Source: Candidatus Syntrophocurvum alkaliphilum
GTDB taxonomy: Bacteria; Bacillota; Syntrophomonadia; Syntrophomonadales; Syntrophomonadaceae
Assembly (NCBI RefSeq): GCF_009734445.1
Contig: NZ_CP046457.1
Coordinates: 2,288,001 to 2,352,000 of the forward strand
DNA length: 64,000 nucleotides
Reading direction: 5' to 3'
Shown: piece by piece, positions 27,871 through 36,924 of the stretch
Layout: every line of letters begins with the position of its first letter
Position numbering within the stretch: position 1 is the stretch's first letter
Translations under genes and position numbers: made by a program
The notes under the pieces: model-generated
The model's input: the letters and a program-made list of their open reading frames with translations, nothing else
What the model was told of the DNA's origin: nothing
Databases searched by the model: none

Positions 27871-29082
27871 ATGTTTACTAAATTTTTTTATACCCTTAAA
27901 CATTATGGGGTCCCAGTTTCATTTAATGAATGGCAAGACTTAATGCAAGCTCTTGATCAGGGAATGGCTAATTCTAGTTTAACAGGGTTTTATCATCTAA
28001 GTAGAGCACTTTTAGTTAAAACAGAGGCCCACTATGACAGGTTTGATTTAGCTTTTGCTATGTTTTTTGGTGATATTGAAACTCCTGAGGGACTTCCAGA
28101 TAAGATATGGGATTGGCTCGATAAGGAACTTCCCGAAATTGGAATAACAGAAGAAATGAAAAAAAATCATCAGCAGCTTGACCTAGAAGAAATGAAGCGA
28201 ATGTTAGCTGAAAGACTTGAACAACAAACAGAAGAACATCACGGTGGTAATAAATGGGTAGGTACAGGAGGAACATCACCTTTTGGACATTCTGGTTACC
28301 ATCCTGGCGGAATTCGTATTGGAGGACAAAGTCGAAATCTATCAGCTGTAAAAGTTGCAGGCATGAGAAAGTTTCAAGAATTTCGAACTGATGAAACATT
28401 AGGTGTAAGGCAGTTTCAGGTAGCATTGAGAAAGCTAAGGCAGTTTACAACTAGGGTAGATGGAGCCAAAACAGAATTAGATATAGATTCAACAATAGAT
28501 AAAACATGCCAAAATGCAGGGCGTTTAGAACTAGTTTGGGATCGCCCAAGAGAAAATGGTTTAAAGGTACTTCTTATTATGGACTCTGGAGGATCAATGA
28601 CTCCTTATAGTAGGCTGTGCAATCAGCTTTTTACTGCTGTTAACAAAGCTAATCACTTTAAAGACTTAAAAGTATTTTATTTTCGCAACTGTATATATGA
28701 TTGGTTATACAATGATTCAACCTGTAGCTTAAGTGATTATATTGATACTGATTATGTTTTAAAAACATATGATCCTGAATATAGAGTTATAATAGTGGGG
28801 GATGCTAGTATGGCCCCATATGAATTAATGCGTACTGGCGGAATTATTGACTGGGATTTATACAATGACAGGCCTGGCATCGATTGGTTAAGAAGACTAC
28901 GTCAGCGTTTTGAATATTCTGTATGGTTAAATCCAATTCCTAAAGACTATTGGTCTTGGACAGACGGAGCTTATACTATCAAACACATAAAGCAAATATT
29001 TCCAATGGAAGAATTAACAGTAGATGGTTTGGAAACGGCAATAAACAAACTAAAAAGTCGTCATAAAGCAGATGTGGGATAA
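27871..29082 (+). CDS. von Willebrand A domain protein, CoxE-like partner of MoxR
   Basis: Protein of 403 residues. The N-terminal part (about 1-130) is helical. A Gly-, His- and Ser-rich linker follows (about 130-175). The C-terminal VWA domain (about 215-390) has a variant MIDAS motif MDSGGSM, as in the CoxE-type branch where Gly replaces the usual Ser or Thr. Metal-dependent binding of the MoxR partner is expected. GGAGAG precedes the ATG. The stop codon TAA falls in a remnant of the miniature element that starts here. Confidence 0.9.
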   Translation: MFTKFFYTLKHYGVPVSFNEWQDLMQALDQGMANSSLTGFYHLSRALLVKTEAHYDRFDLAFAMFFGDIETPEGLPDKIWDWLDKELPEIGITEEMKKNHQQLDLEEMKRMLAERLEQQTEEHHGGNKWVGTGGTSPFGHSGYHPGGIRIGGQSRNLSAVKVAGMRKFQEFRTDETLGVRQFQVALRKLRQFTTRVDGAKTELDIDSTIDKTCQNAGRLELVWDRPRENGLKVLLIMDSGGSMTPYSRLCNQLFTAVNKANHFKDLKVFYFRNCIYDWLYNDSTCSLSDYIDTDYVLKTYDPEYRVIIVGDASMAPYELMRTGGIIDWDLYNDRPGIDWLRRLRQRFEYSVWLNPIPKDYWSWTDGAYTIKHIKQIFPMEELTVDGLETAINKLKSRHKADVG

Positions 29083-29128
29083 ACACGTTTACTTATCTGA
29101 TTCTTGTAGCTTTTTAACTGTATCAATC
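29078..29128 (+). repeat. Solo terminal repeat of the miniature element (degenerate)
   Basis: GGATAAACACGTTTACTTAT, then CTGATTC and TAGCTTTTTAACTG, lines up with the right terminal repeat of the element (GATAAACATGTTTGCTCAG, CCGATTCC, TAGCTTTTTGCAGTG). It supplies the TAA stop of the VWA gene. There is no core or left end. Confidence 0.6.
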
Positions 29129-29139
29129 ATTTGATTATT

Positions 29140-29167
29140 AAAAAGGGAAACTATAGTTTCCCTTTTT
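29140..29167 (+). terminator. Intrinsic terminator after the MoxR/VWA pair
   Basis: An 11 bp stem (AAAAAGGGAAA with TTTCCCTTTTT, loop CTATAG) with a T-rich 3' side. Confidence 0.85.
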
Positions 29168-29327
29168 ATGATATATAGTAAAACATAGAATCTAAATATC
29201 ACATATTAATAGAGGTGAATTTATTCGTATACTTGGTTATTTAGCGGCAGAGAGCGATTTTCTGCTACATTGTTTAGAATAATATTTTTTACTACTAACA
29301 ATTTTAAAAATAAAGGAGGATTTAAAA

Positions 29328-30005
29328 TTGAAACATGTTTATGAAGGAAAGACAAAGAGTGTATATGAGTTAGAAGATGGTAATTACTTATTAAAACTAA
29401 AAGATGATGTAACTGGTGAAGATGGACAAATAGATCCTGGCGCAAACTCGGTTATTGGTGAGCTCGAAGGAATGGGAAAAGCTTCATTAAGAATGTCGCG
29501 TTACTTCTTTGAAAAACTAAACCAAGCAGGAATACCTACACATTATATAGACTCCAACATAGAAGAAAATACTATGACAGTAAAACCAGCCAAATTTTTT
29601 GGGGAAGGGCTAGAAGTTATTTGTAGGTTTAAAGCTTGGGGAAGCTTTGTAAAACGCTATGGTAAATATGTAGAAAAGGGCCAAGACCTTAATGCACTTG
29701 TAGAGATAACATTAAAAGATGATGATCGCGGAGATCCGCTCATAACAGAAGAAGCTCTCGAGCAATTAAACCTTTTATCTATAATTGAGTACAATTATCT
29801 TAAAGAAATTACAAGGAAAATAGCTACTATTATCAAAGAAGATTTGCAAGCAAAAGGACTTGAGCTATATGATATAAAATTTGAATATGGCAAAGTAAAC
29901 AATAATATTACATTAATTGATGACATCTCAGGTGCAAATATGCGGGTATTCAAAGCTGAAGAACAAATTGATCCATTGGATTTGGCCAAAATTGTAGTTA
30001 AATAA
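29328..30005 (+). CDS. purC: SAICAR synthetase, stand-alone
   Basis: Protein of 225 residues, short form. It begins with the typical YEGKTKSVYEL and has FEYGKVNNNITLIDDISG near the C-terminus. It joins aspartate to CAIR in purine synthesis, using ATP. Start TTG at 29328 with AAAGGAGG upstream. It lies alone, far from any other pur gene in the window, and about 160 bases after a terminator, so it should have its own promoter. Confidence 0.95.
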   Translation: MKHVYEGKTKSVYELEDGNYLLKLKDDVTGEDGQIDPGANSVIGELEGMGKASLRMSRYFFEKLNQAGIPTHYIDSNIEENTMTVKPAKFFGEGLEVICRFKAWGSFVKRYGKYVEKGQDLNALVEITLKDDDRGDPLITEEALEQLNLLSIIEYNYLKEITRKIATIIKEDLQAKGLELYDIKFEYGKVNNNITLIDDISGANMRVFKAEEQIDPLDLAKIVVK

Positions 30006-30055
30006 TCATGTAATATTAAAGCAGGAAGCATTCAATTAAATAAACTAAACTAATA

Positions 30056-30100
30056 AGAGGATATTATGTTCAACATATGAGCATATATCCTCTATTTTTA
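30056..30100 (+). terminator. Hairpin terminator after purC
   Basis: A 9 bp stem (AGAGGATAT with ATATCCTCT), inner pairs ATGTT/AACAT and a following ATTTTTA run. It overlaps the approach to the fragment at 30107-30226. Confidence 0.65.
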
Positions 30101-30106
30101 TATATA

Positions 30107-30226
30107 TTATTTGCTAGGCCAAAATAAATATATCTTTCGACAGGCTAAAGTCATAGCTGCTATCACAACTCGGTTTTGCAAGGTTAAATCTCCGGCTTTA
30201 ATCTTACTTAAAAGCATAACCTGCAT
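30107..30226 (-). pseudogene. N-terminal fragment like an NADH:flavin oxidoreductase (old yellow enzyme)
   Basis: A 39-codon frame beginning MQVMLLSKIK and continuing AGDLTLQNRVVIAAMTLACR resembles the N-terminus of old yellow enzyme family proteins (typically KIGNLTLKNRVVMAPMT). After about 30 residues the similarity stops and the frame ends at 30107. The TIM barrel that should follow is missing, so it appears to be a decayed remnant. The weak GGGC before the first ATG is a poor ribosome site. The remaining 193 bases to prkA (30227-30419) hold no feature I can name. Confidence 0.55.
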
Positions 30227-30419
30227 GCCCTTTTTTAGTGTAAAATTCTGTTAAATCATATCACTATTAGAGTATTACAATTGAGTATTTATTAAAAACA
30301 ATATACCATATTATGGTTTTGAAATCATTTTAGCAAAACATAAGTAAAGTGACATATACATATAACATTAATATTAGTTAGTTGTTAAATAAATATCTCT
30401 TGAAAGGGAGGAGATAGAT

Positions 30420-32345
30420 TTGCAAAACCAGTTTAATGAACTGATTAAAAAAGATAGAGAAAGAAGAAAAAAGAATAATGTTGAAATATCTTTTCTAGAT
30501 TATCTTAATATAGTAAAAGAAAATCCAGTAACCACCATGTTAGCACATGAGAGAATGTTTGAAATAATTACTAAACCAGGTACTAAAATAATAAAAACAG
30601 AAGACTATCCTAGATTAAGACGTATTTATGGTAATGATGTAATTAAAAAATATAATTTTTTTGATAATGATTTTTTTGGAATAGATAAGACAATAATGGA
30701 AATTGTTCGTTATTTTCATTCAGCCTCGATGAGGGGTGAAGAATCACGGCAAGTATTATATCTTGTAGGTCCAGTGGGATCAGGTAAATCATCTTTAATG
30801 GAAGCTTTAAAAAAGGCTTTAGAGATTAGTGAACCCATTTATGCATTAAAAGGATGTCCAATGAGAGAGGAGCCCCTTCACCTCATACCAAAGCATTTAC
30901 GTGATGAGTTTGAAGAACTTTTAGGAGTAAAAATAGAAGGGGACTTATGCCCAATTTGCCGCTACCGGTTATTAAATGATTATCAAGCAGAATATGAAAA
31001 TTTTCCAGTAGTAACCGTTGACTTTTCTATTCGTAGTAGAAAAGGGATAGCAGTAGTGCCGCCAGTTGATCCCAATAATCAGGATACATCTGTTCTGATA
31101 GGATCTGTTGACATTTCTAAAATGGATCTTTATCCAGAAGATGATCCTAGAGTTCTATCACTAAATGGAGCTTTTAATACAGGAAACAGGGGGCTTATAG
31201 AATTTATAGAAATCTTCAAAAATGATACAGAATATCTTCATACTATAATTACTGCAACTCAAGAAAAATCTATCCCATCTCCAGGAAAAGGTTCAATGAT
31301 TTACTTTGATGGAATAATACTTGCACATTCTAATGAAGCTGAATGGAATAAATTTAAGTCTGATCATACTAATGAAGCTATCTTAGATAGAATTGTAAAA
31401 ATTGAAGTTCCTTACTGCTTAGAACTAAATCAAGAGACTAAAATATATAATAAAATACTTAAAAAGAGTAATTTTAAGGCACATATAGCACCTCATACTA
31501 TAGAGGTAGCATCAATGTTTGCCATTTTAAGCCGTTTAAATCAATCAAATAAAATAGATATGATTAGTAAAATGCGAATATATAATGGAGAAGAAATTGT
31601 AGAAAAAGATACAACTAAGAAAATTGATATTCAGGAATTGCGCGATGAAGGGCCTAAGGAAGGGTTTAGTGGCATATCAACAAGATTTATTATGAAGTCA
31701 ATAGATAATGCTCTATCCGAATCAGAGCACAATTGTATAAATCCTATCTTAATAATGGAGTCCTTAGTTAAGGCGGTTAAGGCTACTGATATGGGTGAAG
31801 ATGAGAAGAATAAACTTTTAGGTTTCCTTCAGGATACTATTAAAAAAGAGTACAACCGAATTTTAGAAAAAGAAGTAACCAAAGCATTTATATATGGATA
31901 TCGTGAGCAGGCGGAAACTCTTTTTAACAACTATTTAGATCATGCTGAAGCCTACGTAAACAAAGTGAAAATAAAAGATGAAAATACCGGAGAAGAATTA
32001 GATCCTGATGAGAAATTTATGGAATCAATAGAATCACAAATTGGATTAACGGGGTCTGCAGCAACAGGTTTTAGAAATGATGTTACCTCTTACATGTTTT
32101 CCATGTTAAGAAATAATCAAGTAATAGACTATACTAGCTACGAACCTCTTAAAGAAGCTATAGAGAAAAAACTAATATCTTCAGTAAGAGAGTTATCAAG
32201 GGTAATAACTCAAGCTAAAGTAAGAGATAAGAGTCAAAATGAGAAATACAATGCAATGGTAGAGGAAATGAAGCGTGCAGGTTATTGTGATTACTGTTGT
32301 AATGTAGTTTTAAAGTATGCTGCTAACAACTTATGGAAAGATTAG
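30420..32345 (+). CDS. prkA: PrkA family serine protein kinase
   Basis: Protein of 641 residues. The N-terminal AAA+-like PrkA domain has YLVGPVGSGKSSLMEALKKA (Walker A, about 116-135), followed by CPMREEP and the zinc-like CPICRYR. The C-terminal part (about 400-640) is the PrkA kinase-like region. PrkA phosphorylates a protein or acts as an AAA protease-like factor in sporulation and stress; in Bacillus it is expressed in the mother cell. The start is TTG with GGGAGGAG upstream. yhbH follows after 11 bases and spoVR overlaps yhbH, a conserved three-gene set. Confidence 0.93.
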   Translation: MQNQFNELIKKDRERRKKNNVEISFLDYLNIVKENPVTTMLAHERMFEIITKPGTKIIKTEDYPRLRRIYGNDVIKKYNFFDNDFFGIDKTIMEIVRYFHSASMRGEESRQVLYLVGPVGSGKSSLMEALKKALEISEPIYALKGCPMREEPLHLIPKHLRDEFEELLGVKIEGDLCPICRYRLLNDYQAEYENFPVVTVDFSIRSRKGIAVVPPVDPNNQDTSVLIGSVDISKMDLYPEDDPRVLSLNGAFNTGNRGLIEFIEIFKNDTEYLHTIITATQEKSIPSPGKGSMIYFDGIILAHSNEAEWNKFKSDHTNEAILDRIVKIEVPYCLELNQETKIYNKILKKSNFKAHIAPHTIEVASMFAILSRLNQSNKIDMISKMRIYNGEEIVEKDTTKKIDIQELRDEGPKEGFSGISTRFIMKSIDNALSESEHNCINPILIMESLVKAVKATDMGEDEKNKLLGFLQDTIKKEYNRILEKEVTKAFIYGYREQAETLFNNYLDHAEAYVNKVKIKDENTGEELDPDEKFMESIESQIGLTGSAATGFRNDVTSYMFSMLRNNQVIDYTSYEPLKEAIEKKLISSVRELSRVITQAKVRDKSQNEKYNAMVEEMKRAGYCDYCCNVVLKYAANNLWKD

Positions 32346-32356
32346 GGTGATGCCTT

Positions 32357-33526
32357 ATGGCAATTTTCAGAGAAACTTTCAATAATGGTAGTGATAGAAG
32401 TGCAGAAGATCGTCGTAGACATCGTCAGTTAGTCGAAGATTCAATAAAAAGGAATATAGGTAATATTATTGCTGAAGAAAGCATAATTGGTCAGAGTAAA
32501 GATAAGACATTTAAGATACCTATTAGAGGTATAAAAGAATATCAGTTTATTTATGGCGAAAATCGACCAGGAGTAGCTTCAGGAAAAGGTAATGAAAAAC
32601 GCGGTAACAGAATAGGCAGTAAAAAAGGTAAAAAAGGTGACCCATTTGGTGATGGAGCAGGTAATAACGAAGGTGATGATATTTATGAAACAGAAGTTAC
32701 TTTAGAAGAGCTAGTAAGCTACCTATTCGAAGATCTAGAACTTCCATATTTAGATAGAAAAAAATATTCCTATATAGAAACAGAAAAAACTAGCAAAAGG
32801 TGGGGGATACAAAGAAAAGGTATTCCTCCACGTCTTTCTAAAAAACGCTCTATGGTTGAACGTATAAAAAGAAAAAAGTCTTATGAAAGATTATTAAACG
32901 AACTAAACGAAGAGCAAGAGGTAGAAAGATTTCCTTTTAAAGAAGATGACTTGCGCTATCAGCGGGTTAAAGAAGAGCTAAGACCTGAGTCAAATGCAGT
33001 TGTAATATGTATCATGGATAGCTCAGGTTCAATGTATATGAGTAAAAAATACCTAGCAAGAAGCTTTTTCTTCTTACTTTATCAATTTGTACGCTATCGT
33101 TATATAAATGTTGAACTAGTTTTTATAAACCATACCACCAAAGCTAAAGAAGTAAACGAAGAAGATTTCTTTCATCGAGGAGAATCGGGTGGAACAATTG
33201 TTAGCAGTGGCTATGAAAAAGCAATAGATATAATAAATGAACGCTTTAATCCAGCTATATGGAATGTGTATGCTTTTCACTGTAGTGATGGTGATAACTG
33301 GCCTGAAGATATAGAAAAAGCAATTTTAAAAGCTAAAGAATTATGTAGTTTATGCAACCTTTTTGGATACGGAGAAATAGTATCTTCATGGAGACCAAAT
33401 AAAACAATGTCAGATGAGTTTGAAAATGAAATTAATAGTAAAAACTTTGTATCGGTTTTAATTGGTAGCAAAGAAGATGTATGGCCTGCTTTTAAGCAAC
33501 TCTTAGATGTAGCAGAGGGGGAGTGA
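32357..33526 (+). CDS. yhbH: YhbH/YeaH family protein (DUF444)
   Basis: Protein of 389 residues. The first half has a charged, Gly-rich part (GKGNEKRGNRIGSKKGKKG). The second has a von Willebrand A-like domain with MDSSGSMYMSKKYLARSF, followed by SGGTIVSSGYEKA. This is the DUF444 family, partner of PrkA and SpoVR in sporulation. The match to DxSxS MIDAS is complete. The stop overlaps the spoVR start (GTGATAA), so translation is coupled. Preceded by GGGTGAT. Confidence 0.93.
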   Translation: MAIFRETFNNGSDRSAEDRRRHRQLVEDSIKRNIGNIIAEESIIGQSKDKTFKIPIRGIKEYQFIYGENRPGVASGKGNEKRGNRIGSKKGKKGDPFGDGAGNNEGDDIYETEVTLEELVSYLFEDLELPYLDRKKYSYIETEKTSKRWGIQRKGIPPRLSKKRSMVERIKRKKSYERLLNELNEEQEVERFPFKEDDLRYQRVKEELRPESNAVVICIMDSSGSMYMSKKYLARSFFFLLYQFVRYRYINVELVFINHTTKAKEVNEEDFFHRGESGGTIVSSGYEKAIDIINERFNPAIWNVYAFHCSDGDNWPEDIEKAILKAKELCSLCNLFGYGEIVSSWRPNKTMSDEFENEINSKNFVSVLIGSKEDVWPAFKQLLDVAEGE

Positions 33527-34890
33527 TAAATCTGGCTAGCGGATATTCCATGAAAGAGATTAATTATTGGAATGAGAAAATAGAAGATATGGTCAAAAAC
33601 TATGGTCTTGATTGTTACCCCCAGGAGTTTGAAATCTGTAGCTATGAAGAAATGCTAAGTTGGGAAGCATATTTGGGAATGCCGGCAAGATATCCTCATT
33701 GGAGCTTTGGTAAGGCATACGAAAGGAAAAAAACCTTTTATCGTTACAATTTAGCAGGTCTCCCATATGAATTGGTTATAAACTCCAATCCATGCCTAGC
33801 ATATTTAATGAAAGATAATACTCTTTTATTACAAATACTTACAATGGCACATGTATATGGACACAACGATTTTTTCAAAAACAACAGATTATTTAGAGAA
33901 GGTACTAGGGCTGAATTTACAATAGAAATGTTTAAATCAAATGCTAGAAGAATTAGAGAATATGTATCTGATCCTAGTATTGGATATACGAGAGTAGAGC
34001 GAATTCTAGATGTAGCTCACGCTCTAAGACTTCAAATTACTCGTACAGTTGGAGAAAAAATTCTTAGTGAAGAAGAAAAGAGACAAAAACAAATAGATAA
34101 AATTTACCCAGTTAAAGGCACAAATCCCTTACTTGAACCTAAAAAACCAAAACCAGAGATAGATATGAATAAATTGCCTATAGAGCCAGAGGAGGATCTT
34201 TTGCTTTTTTTAATTAACTATGCTGACTTAGATGAGTGGGAAAAAGATATTATAAGGATAGTTAGAGAGGAAAGCTTATACTTTCTTCCTCAAATAGAAA
34301 CAAAAATAATGAATGAGGGCTGGGCAAGTTATTGGCATTATAAAATTCTTAAAAATCTTGATTTACCAGAAAGCTTATATATTGAATTTTTAAAAAGACA
34401 CAATCAAGTAATAAGAACATTTGAAGGTGGTTTAAATCCTTACCATATTGGTTTTAAAATATTTGAATATATTGATAACAATAGCTTAGCTCAAAACGAA
34501 ATATTCAATATTCGAGAAACGGAAAGAGATTCATCATTTATCAGAAGATATCTAAATAGAGAACTATGTGAGGAACTAAAGCTGTTTGAATATAGGAAAA
34601 GAAGTAGAGATTACATTATAACAGAAGTTGCAGACAATGAGGGCTGGAAGGAAATAAGAGATAATCTAGCTACAAATGTTGGTATTCAAGCTGTACCTAA
34701 TATAAAAGTAATAGATGTTAACAAAAAAGATAACATTTTATTATTAGAGCATGAATGGGATGGTAGGGAACTACAACTTGAATTTGCACATGAGACCTTA
34801 AAATACATCGCCCGCCTTTGGGGGGGCAATGTAAGGCTAAAAACAATCGTTAGAGCCTCATACCAAATACTAGAAAGCGATGGAACGTAA
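33523..34890 (+). CDS. spoVR: SpoVR family stage V sporulation protein
   Basis: Protein of 455 residues. SpoVR signatures are visible: YWNEKIEDMVKNYGLDCYPQ near the N-terminus, MAHVYGHNDFF (His-Tyr-Gly-His), and MNEGWASYWHY (about 266-276) with the Glu-x-x-x-x-x-His arrangement of a metal site. It acts in spore cortex formation in Bacillus. Start GTG overlaps the yhbH stop. The gene ends shortly before a large palindrome. Confidence 0.95.
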   Translation: MINLASGYSMKEINYWNEKIEDMVKNYGLDCYPQEFEICSYEEMLSWEAYLGMPARYPHWSFGKAYERKKTFYRYNLAGLPYELVINSNPCLAYLMKDNTLLLQILTMAHVYGHNDFFKNNRLFREGTRAEFTIEMFKSNARRIREYVSDPSIGYTRVERILDVAHALRLQITRTVGEKILSEEEKRQKQIDKIYPVKGTNPLLEPKKPKPEIDMNKLPIEPEEDLLLFLINYADLDEWEKDIIRIVREESLYFLPQIETKIMNEGWASYWHYKILKNLDLPESLYIEFLKRHNQVIRTFEGGLNPYHIGFKIFEYIDNNSLAQNEIFNIRETERDSSFIRRYLNRELCEELKLFEYRKRSRDYIITEVADNEGWKEIRDNLATNVGIQAVPNIKVIDVNKKDNILLLEHEWDGRELQLEFAHETLKYIARLWGGNVRLKTIVRASYQILESDGT

Positions 34891-34922
34891 ATAACTGGAC
34901 GAGAGAATCAAAGGGGGACGAT

Positions 34923-34989
34923 GGAAGCACGGGGACGGTTCTTTTGCTTCCTTTTCAAAAGGAAGCAAAAGAACCGTCCCCGTGCTTCC
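34923..34989. repeat. Perfect 67 bp palindrome made of two 29 bp repeats
   Basis: One arm (34923-34951) runs from GGAAGCACGGGGACGG to CTTTTGCTTCC. The other (34961-34989) is its exact reverse complement. A 9-base loop TTTTCAAAA separates them. Each arm is identical to the repeat at 1255-1283. In RNA it would form a very stable hairpin after spoVR, and may serve as terminator; it is unlikely to be only a terminator, because it recurs elsewhere in the window. Confidence 0.92.
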
Positions 34990-35118
34990 GCCCCGTGATT
35001 ATTTTCCATACATTTTTCTCCATTAAGTCCTTATATCCAAAAAATTTAACAGTAGGATTTTTGAATTTAACATAGAAATTAATTTTGAATAGTAATGGCT
35101 CAGAAAGGAGATAAGGAT

Positions 35119-35760
35119 GTGGAAAATCAGAATAGTGTACAAATAGTAGTAGATGGCGTGACGGGTGTTGGGAAATCTAGCTTAGTTAAAATTATTTCGG
35201 AAGAATTTGGCTTAAAACCTTTTAATGAAATGTTTGATGATGAAAATAGGTTACTACATAAATTTTTTTATGATAGAGAACGCTGGGCATTTCCAATGCA
35301 AACTAATTTTTTAACTAATAGATTTAAACAATATAAGCAAGCCATGAAAATAGGAAGAGCTGTTATGGATCGTTCTATTTATTCAGATAGAATATTTGCT
35401 CGCATGTATTTAGAGCAAGGATATCTTAGCACAGAAGAATATGCAGTATATAAAAACCTATTATATACCTTGTTAGAACAGATATATCCACCTCATCTGT
35501 TGGTATATTTAAAGGTAGATACAGATGAAGCAATAAGAAGAATTCATAAAAGAGGTCGACCTGATGAGATAGCGGTTGAGCGTGAATATTGGGATATGTT
35601 AAATCAATTTTATGAAAATAATTATAAGGATTTTAACTTAGGTAAACTTTTAAAAATAGAAGTTGATCACCTAGATTATGTTCATCTATACGAAGATAAA
35701 GCATTTATTTTAAATCAAATCAAACAAGCCCTAAATAGTAATGAAAAATATATAGTCTAA
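35119..35760 (+). CDS. Deoxynucleoside kinase
   Basis: Protein of 213 residues. The P-loop is GVTGVGKSSL (about 11-20), the DRS motif is in MDRSIYSDRIF, and the lid region RIHKRGRPDE carries the arginines. These mark the dNK (dGK/dCK/dAK) family, which salvages deoxynucleosides using ATP. Substrate choice cannot be told by eye. I chose GTG 35119 because AAAGGAG lies 8 bases upstream; ATG 35095 would add eight residues and includes the ribosome site. A terminator follows. Confidence 0.9.
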   Translation: MENQNSVQIVVDGVTGVGKSSLVKIISEEFGLKPFNEMFDDENRLLHKFFYDRERWAFPMQTNFLTNRFKQYKQAMKIGRAVMDRSIYSDRIFARMYLEQGYLSTEEYAVYKNLLYTLLEQIYPPHLLVYLKVDTDEAIRRIHKRGRPDEIAVEREYWDMLNQFYENNYKDFNLGKLLKIEVDHLDYVHLYEDKAFILNQIKQALNSNEKYIV

Positions 35761-35765
35761 GAAAT

Positions 35766-35800
35766 AAAAAAGAATTAAGCTATTAACTTAATTCTTTTTT
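35766..35800 (+). terminator. Intrinsic terminator after the deoxynucleoside kinase gene
   Basis: A 14 bp stem (AAAAAAGAATTAAG with CTTAATTCTTTTTT) followed by a long T run. Confidence 0.9.
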
Positions 35801-35871
35801 TTTTCATACCGTTTTTTAAATCCTTTTATTATGATATATTGTTAAGAGTTTAAAGAAAGGTTGGTTCACTA

Positions 35872-36309
35872 ATGATTATTACATTAAGCATAATTGCAGT
35901 ATTAATTTTATTAGTTTACTCACCATATTTTTTCCATATTATTAAAGGTAGTCCTGAAAAATTTGAATATGAAATGCTTAAAGCATTAGCGAACTGGATG
36001 ATCACTAAAGGTAAAAGCATTCAATTACAGCTTTGGATTATGCTTATATTATCTATACTTTTAGAAATAATATATTTTGTACTTGTATTTAATGTTATAG
36101 ATAATTATGCACTAATTATCCTAACTGCTATTTTTGCTGGGTTTGAAGTTTATCATATAATTACTTTAACTTTTAGTTTTAATAAGTTTTTTAAAGGCAA
36201 TAAAATTCTTAAAGATTTATTCAATTGGTCTGTCGAAAGATTAAGTGCTAGTTTATTTTTTACTCATGCATTAGTTGTTTTACTATCATTAATCTTTTTT
36301 AATGTATAG
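35872..36309 (+). CDS. Integral membrane protein of unknown function
   Basis: Protein of 145 residues with about four hydrophobic segments (about 2-24, 55-78, 80-103, 122-144). The loop after the first segment is charged (KGSPEKFEYEMLKAL). I do not recognise a family. AAAGG lies about 11 bases before the ATG. Its stop overlaps the stop of the convergent gene by 11 bases. Confidence 0.7.
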   Translation: MIITLSIIAVLILLVYSPYFFHIIKGSPEKFEYEMLKALANWMITKGKSIQLQLWIMLILSILLEIIYFVLVFNVIDNYALIILTAIFAGFEVYHIITLTFSFNKFFKGNKILKDLFNWSVERLSASLFFTHALVVLLSLIFFNV

Positions 36310-36790
36310 TTTCTCTCATACTAATAATTGTGTTAGAAATTACTAATGGGGAAAAACCAGTATCTTTCATAATGCCTAAGGCACAATAGTATGCAGTACC
36401 TGGTGTACAATCAATTTCTTGCCCCCCATAGGTAGCATTAACACTAAAATCAAAAGATTTTACAATGCCTTCAATTTTATAGACACGAAGCAAAATATCA
36501 TCTAATTTAATATCTTTGTTTTCAATTTTATCCCATGTTTTTTGGGTTAAATGCCATTTTACAAAAAGCTTATTAGGTTGCATGCTATATAAGACAATTT
36601 GATTTTTGTTGTAGTCTAGATCTAAGTCTGCTAACCTTACCTCCTCAGGACTTAGTTCTCCTGCAGTTTCAAAATCTAATTTTTCAATAGGCTTACGTTC
36701 TTCTTCTCTTTTATTTAAAGACGTTAATACAACAAAGAGTAATGCGATAAGGGCGAGTGACAATAAAATAATATACGATAGTGGAGTCAA
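36299..36790 (-). CDS. DUF4912-like membrane-anchored protein
   Basis: Protein of 163 residues. A single N-terminal helix (about 5-24) anchors it. The rest is beta-rich, with NKLFVKWHLTQKTWD and LLRVYKIEG, which resemble the DUF4912 domain seen in clostridial proteins near wall and polysaccharide genes. The match is moderate. AGGAGG precedes the ATG. It overlaps its convergent neighbour at the 3' ends. Confidence 0.65.
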   Translation of the reverse strand: MTPLSYIILLSLALIALLFVVLTSLNKREEERKPIEKLDFETAGELSPEEVRLADLDLDYNKNQIVLYSMQPNKLFVKWHLTQKTWDKIENKDIKLDDILLRVYKIEGIVKSFDFSVNATYGGQEIDCTPGTAYYCALGIMKDTGFSPLVISNTIISMRETIH

Positions 36791-36924
36791 TATAAAAACC
36801 TCCTTTTTTGATATAATAAAAATATTTAATATTATTATTGACTAAATATATTTAATTATTTTAATTAATTCAATATATTTATTGTGTAAAAAAAGTCAAA
36901 TTCGGAATGTTTTAAAATGGTGGT

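Noticed and set aside
30140-30240. A GC-richer patch that looked like a riboswitch on the minus strand
   Set aside because: It lacks the conserved core of any riboswitch I know and reads as the start of an old yellow enzyme on the minus strand, so a decayed gene is the better explanation.
36299-36309. Overlap of two convergent genes as a sign of a wrong call
   Set aside because: Both frames have plausible starts and protein-like content, and short 3' overlaps are common in compact genomes.
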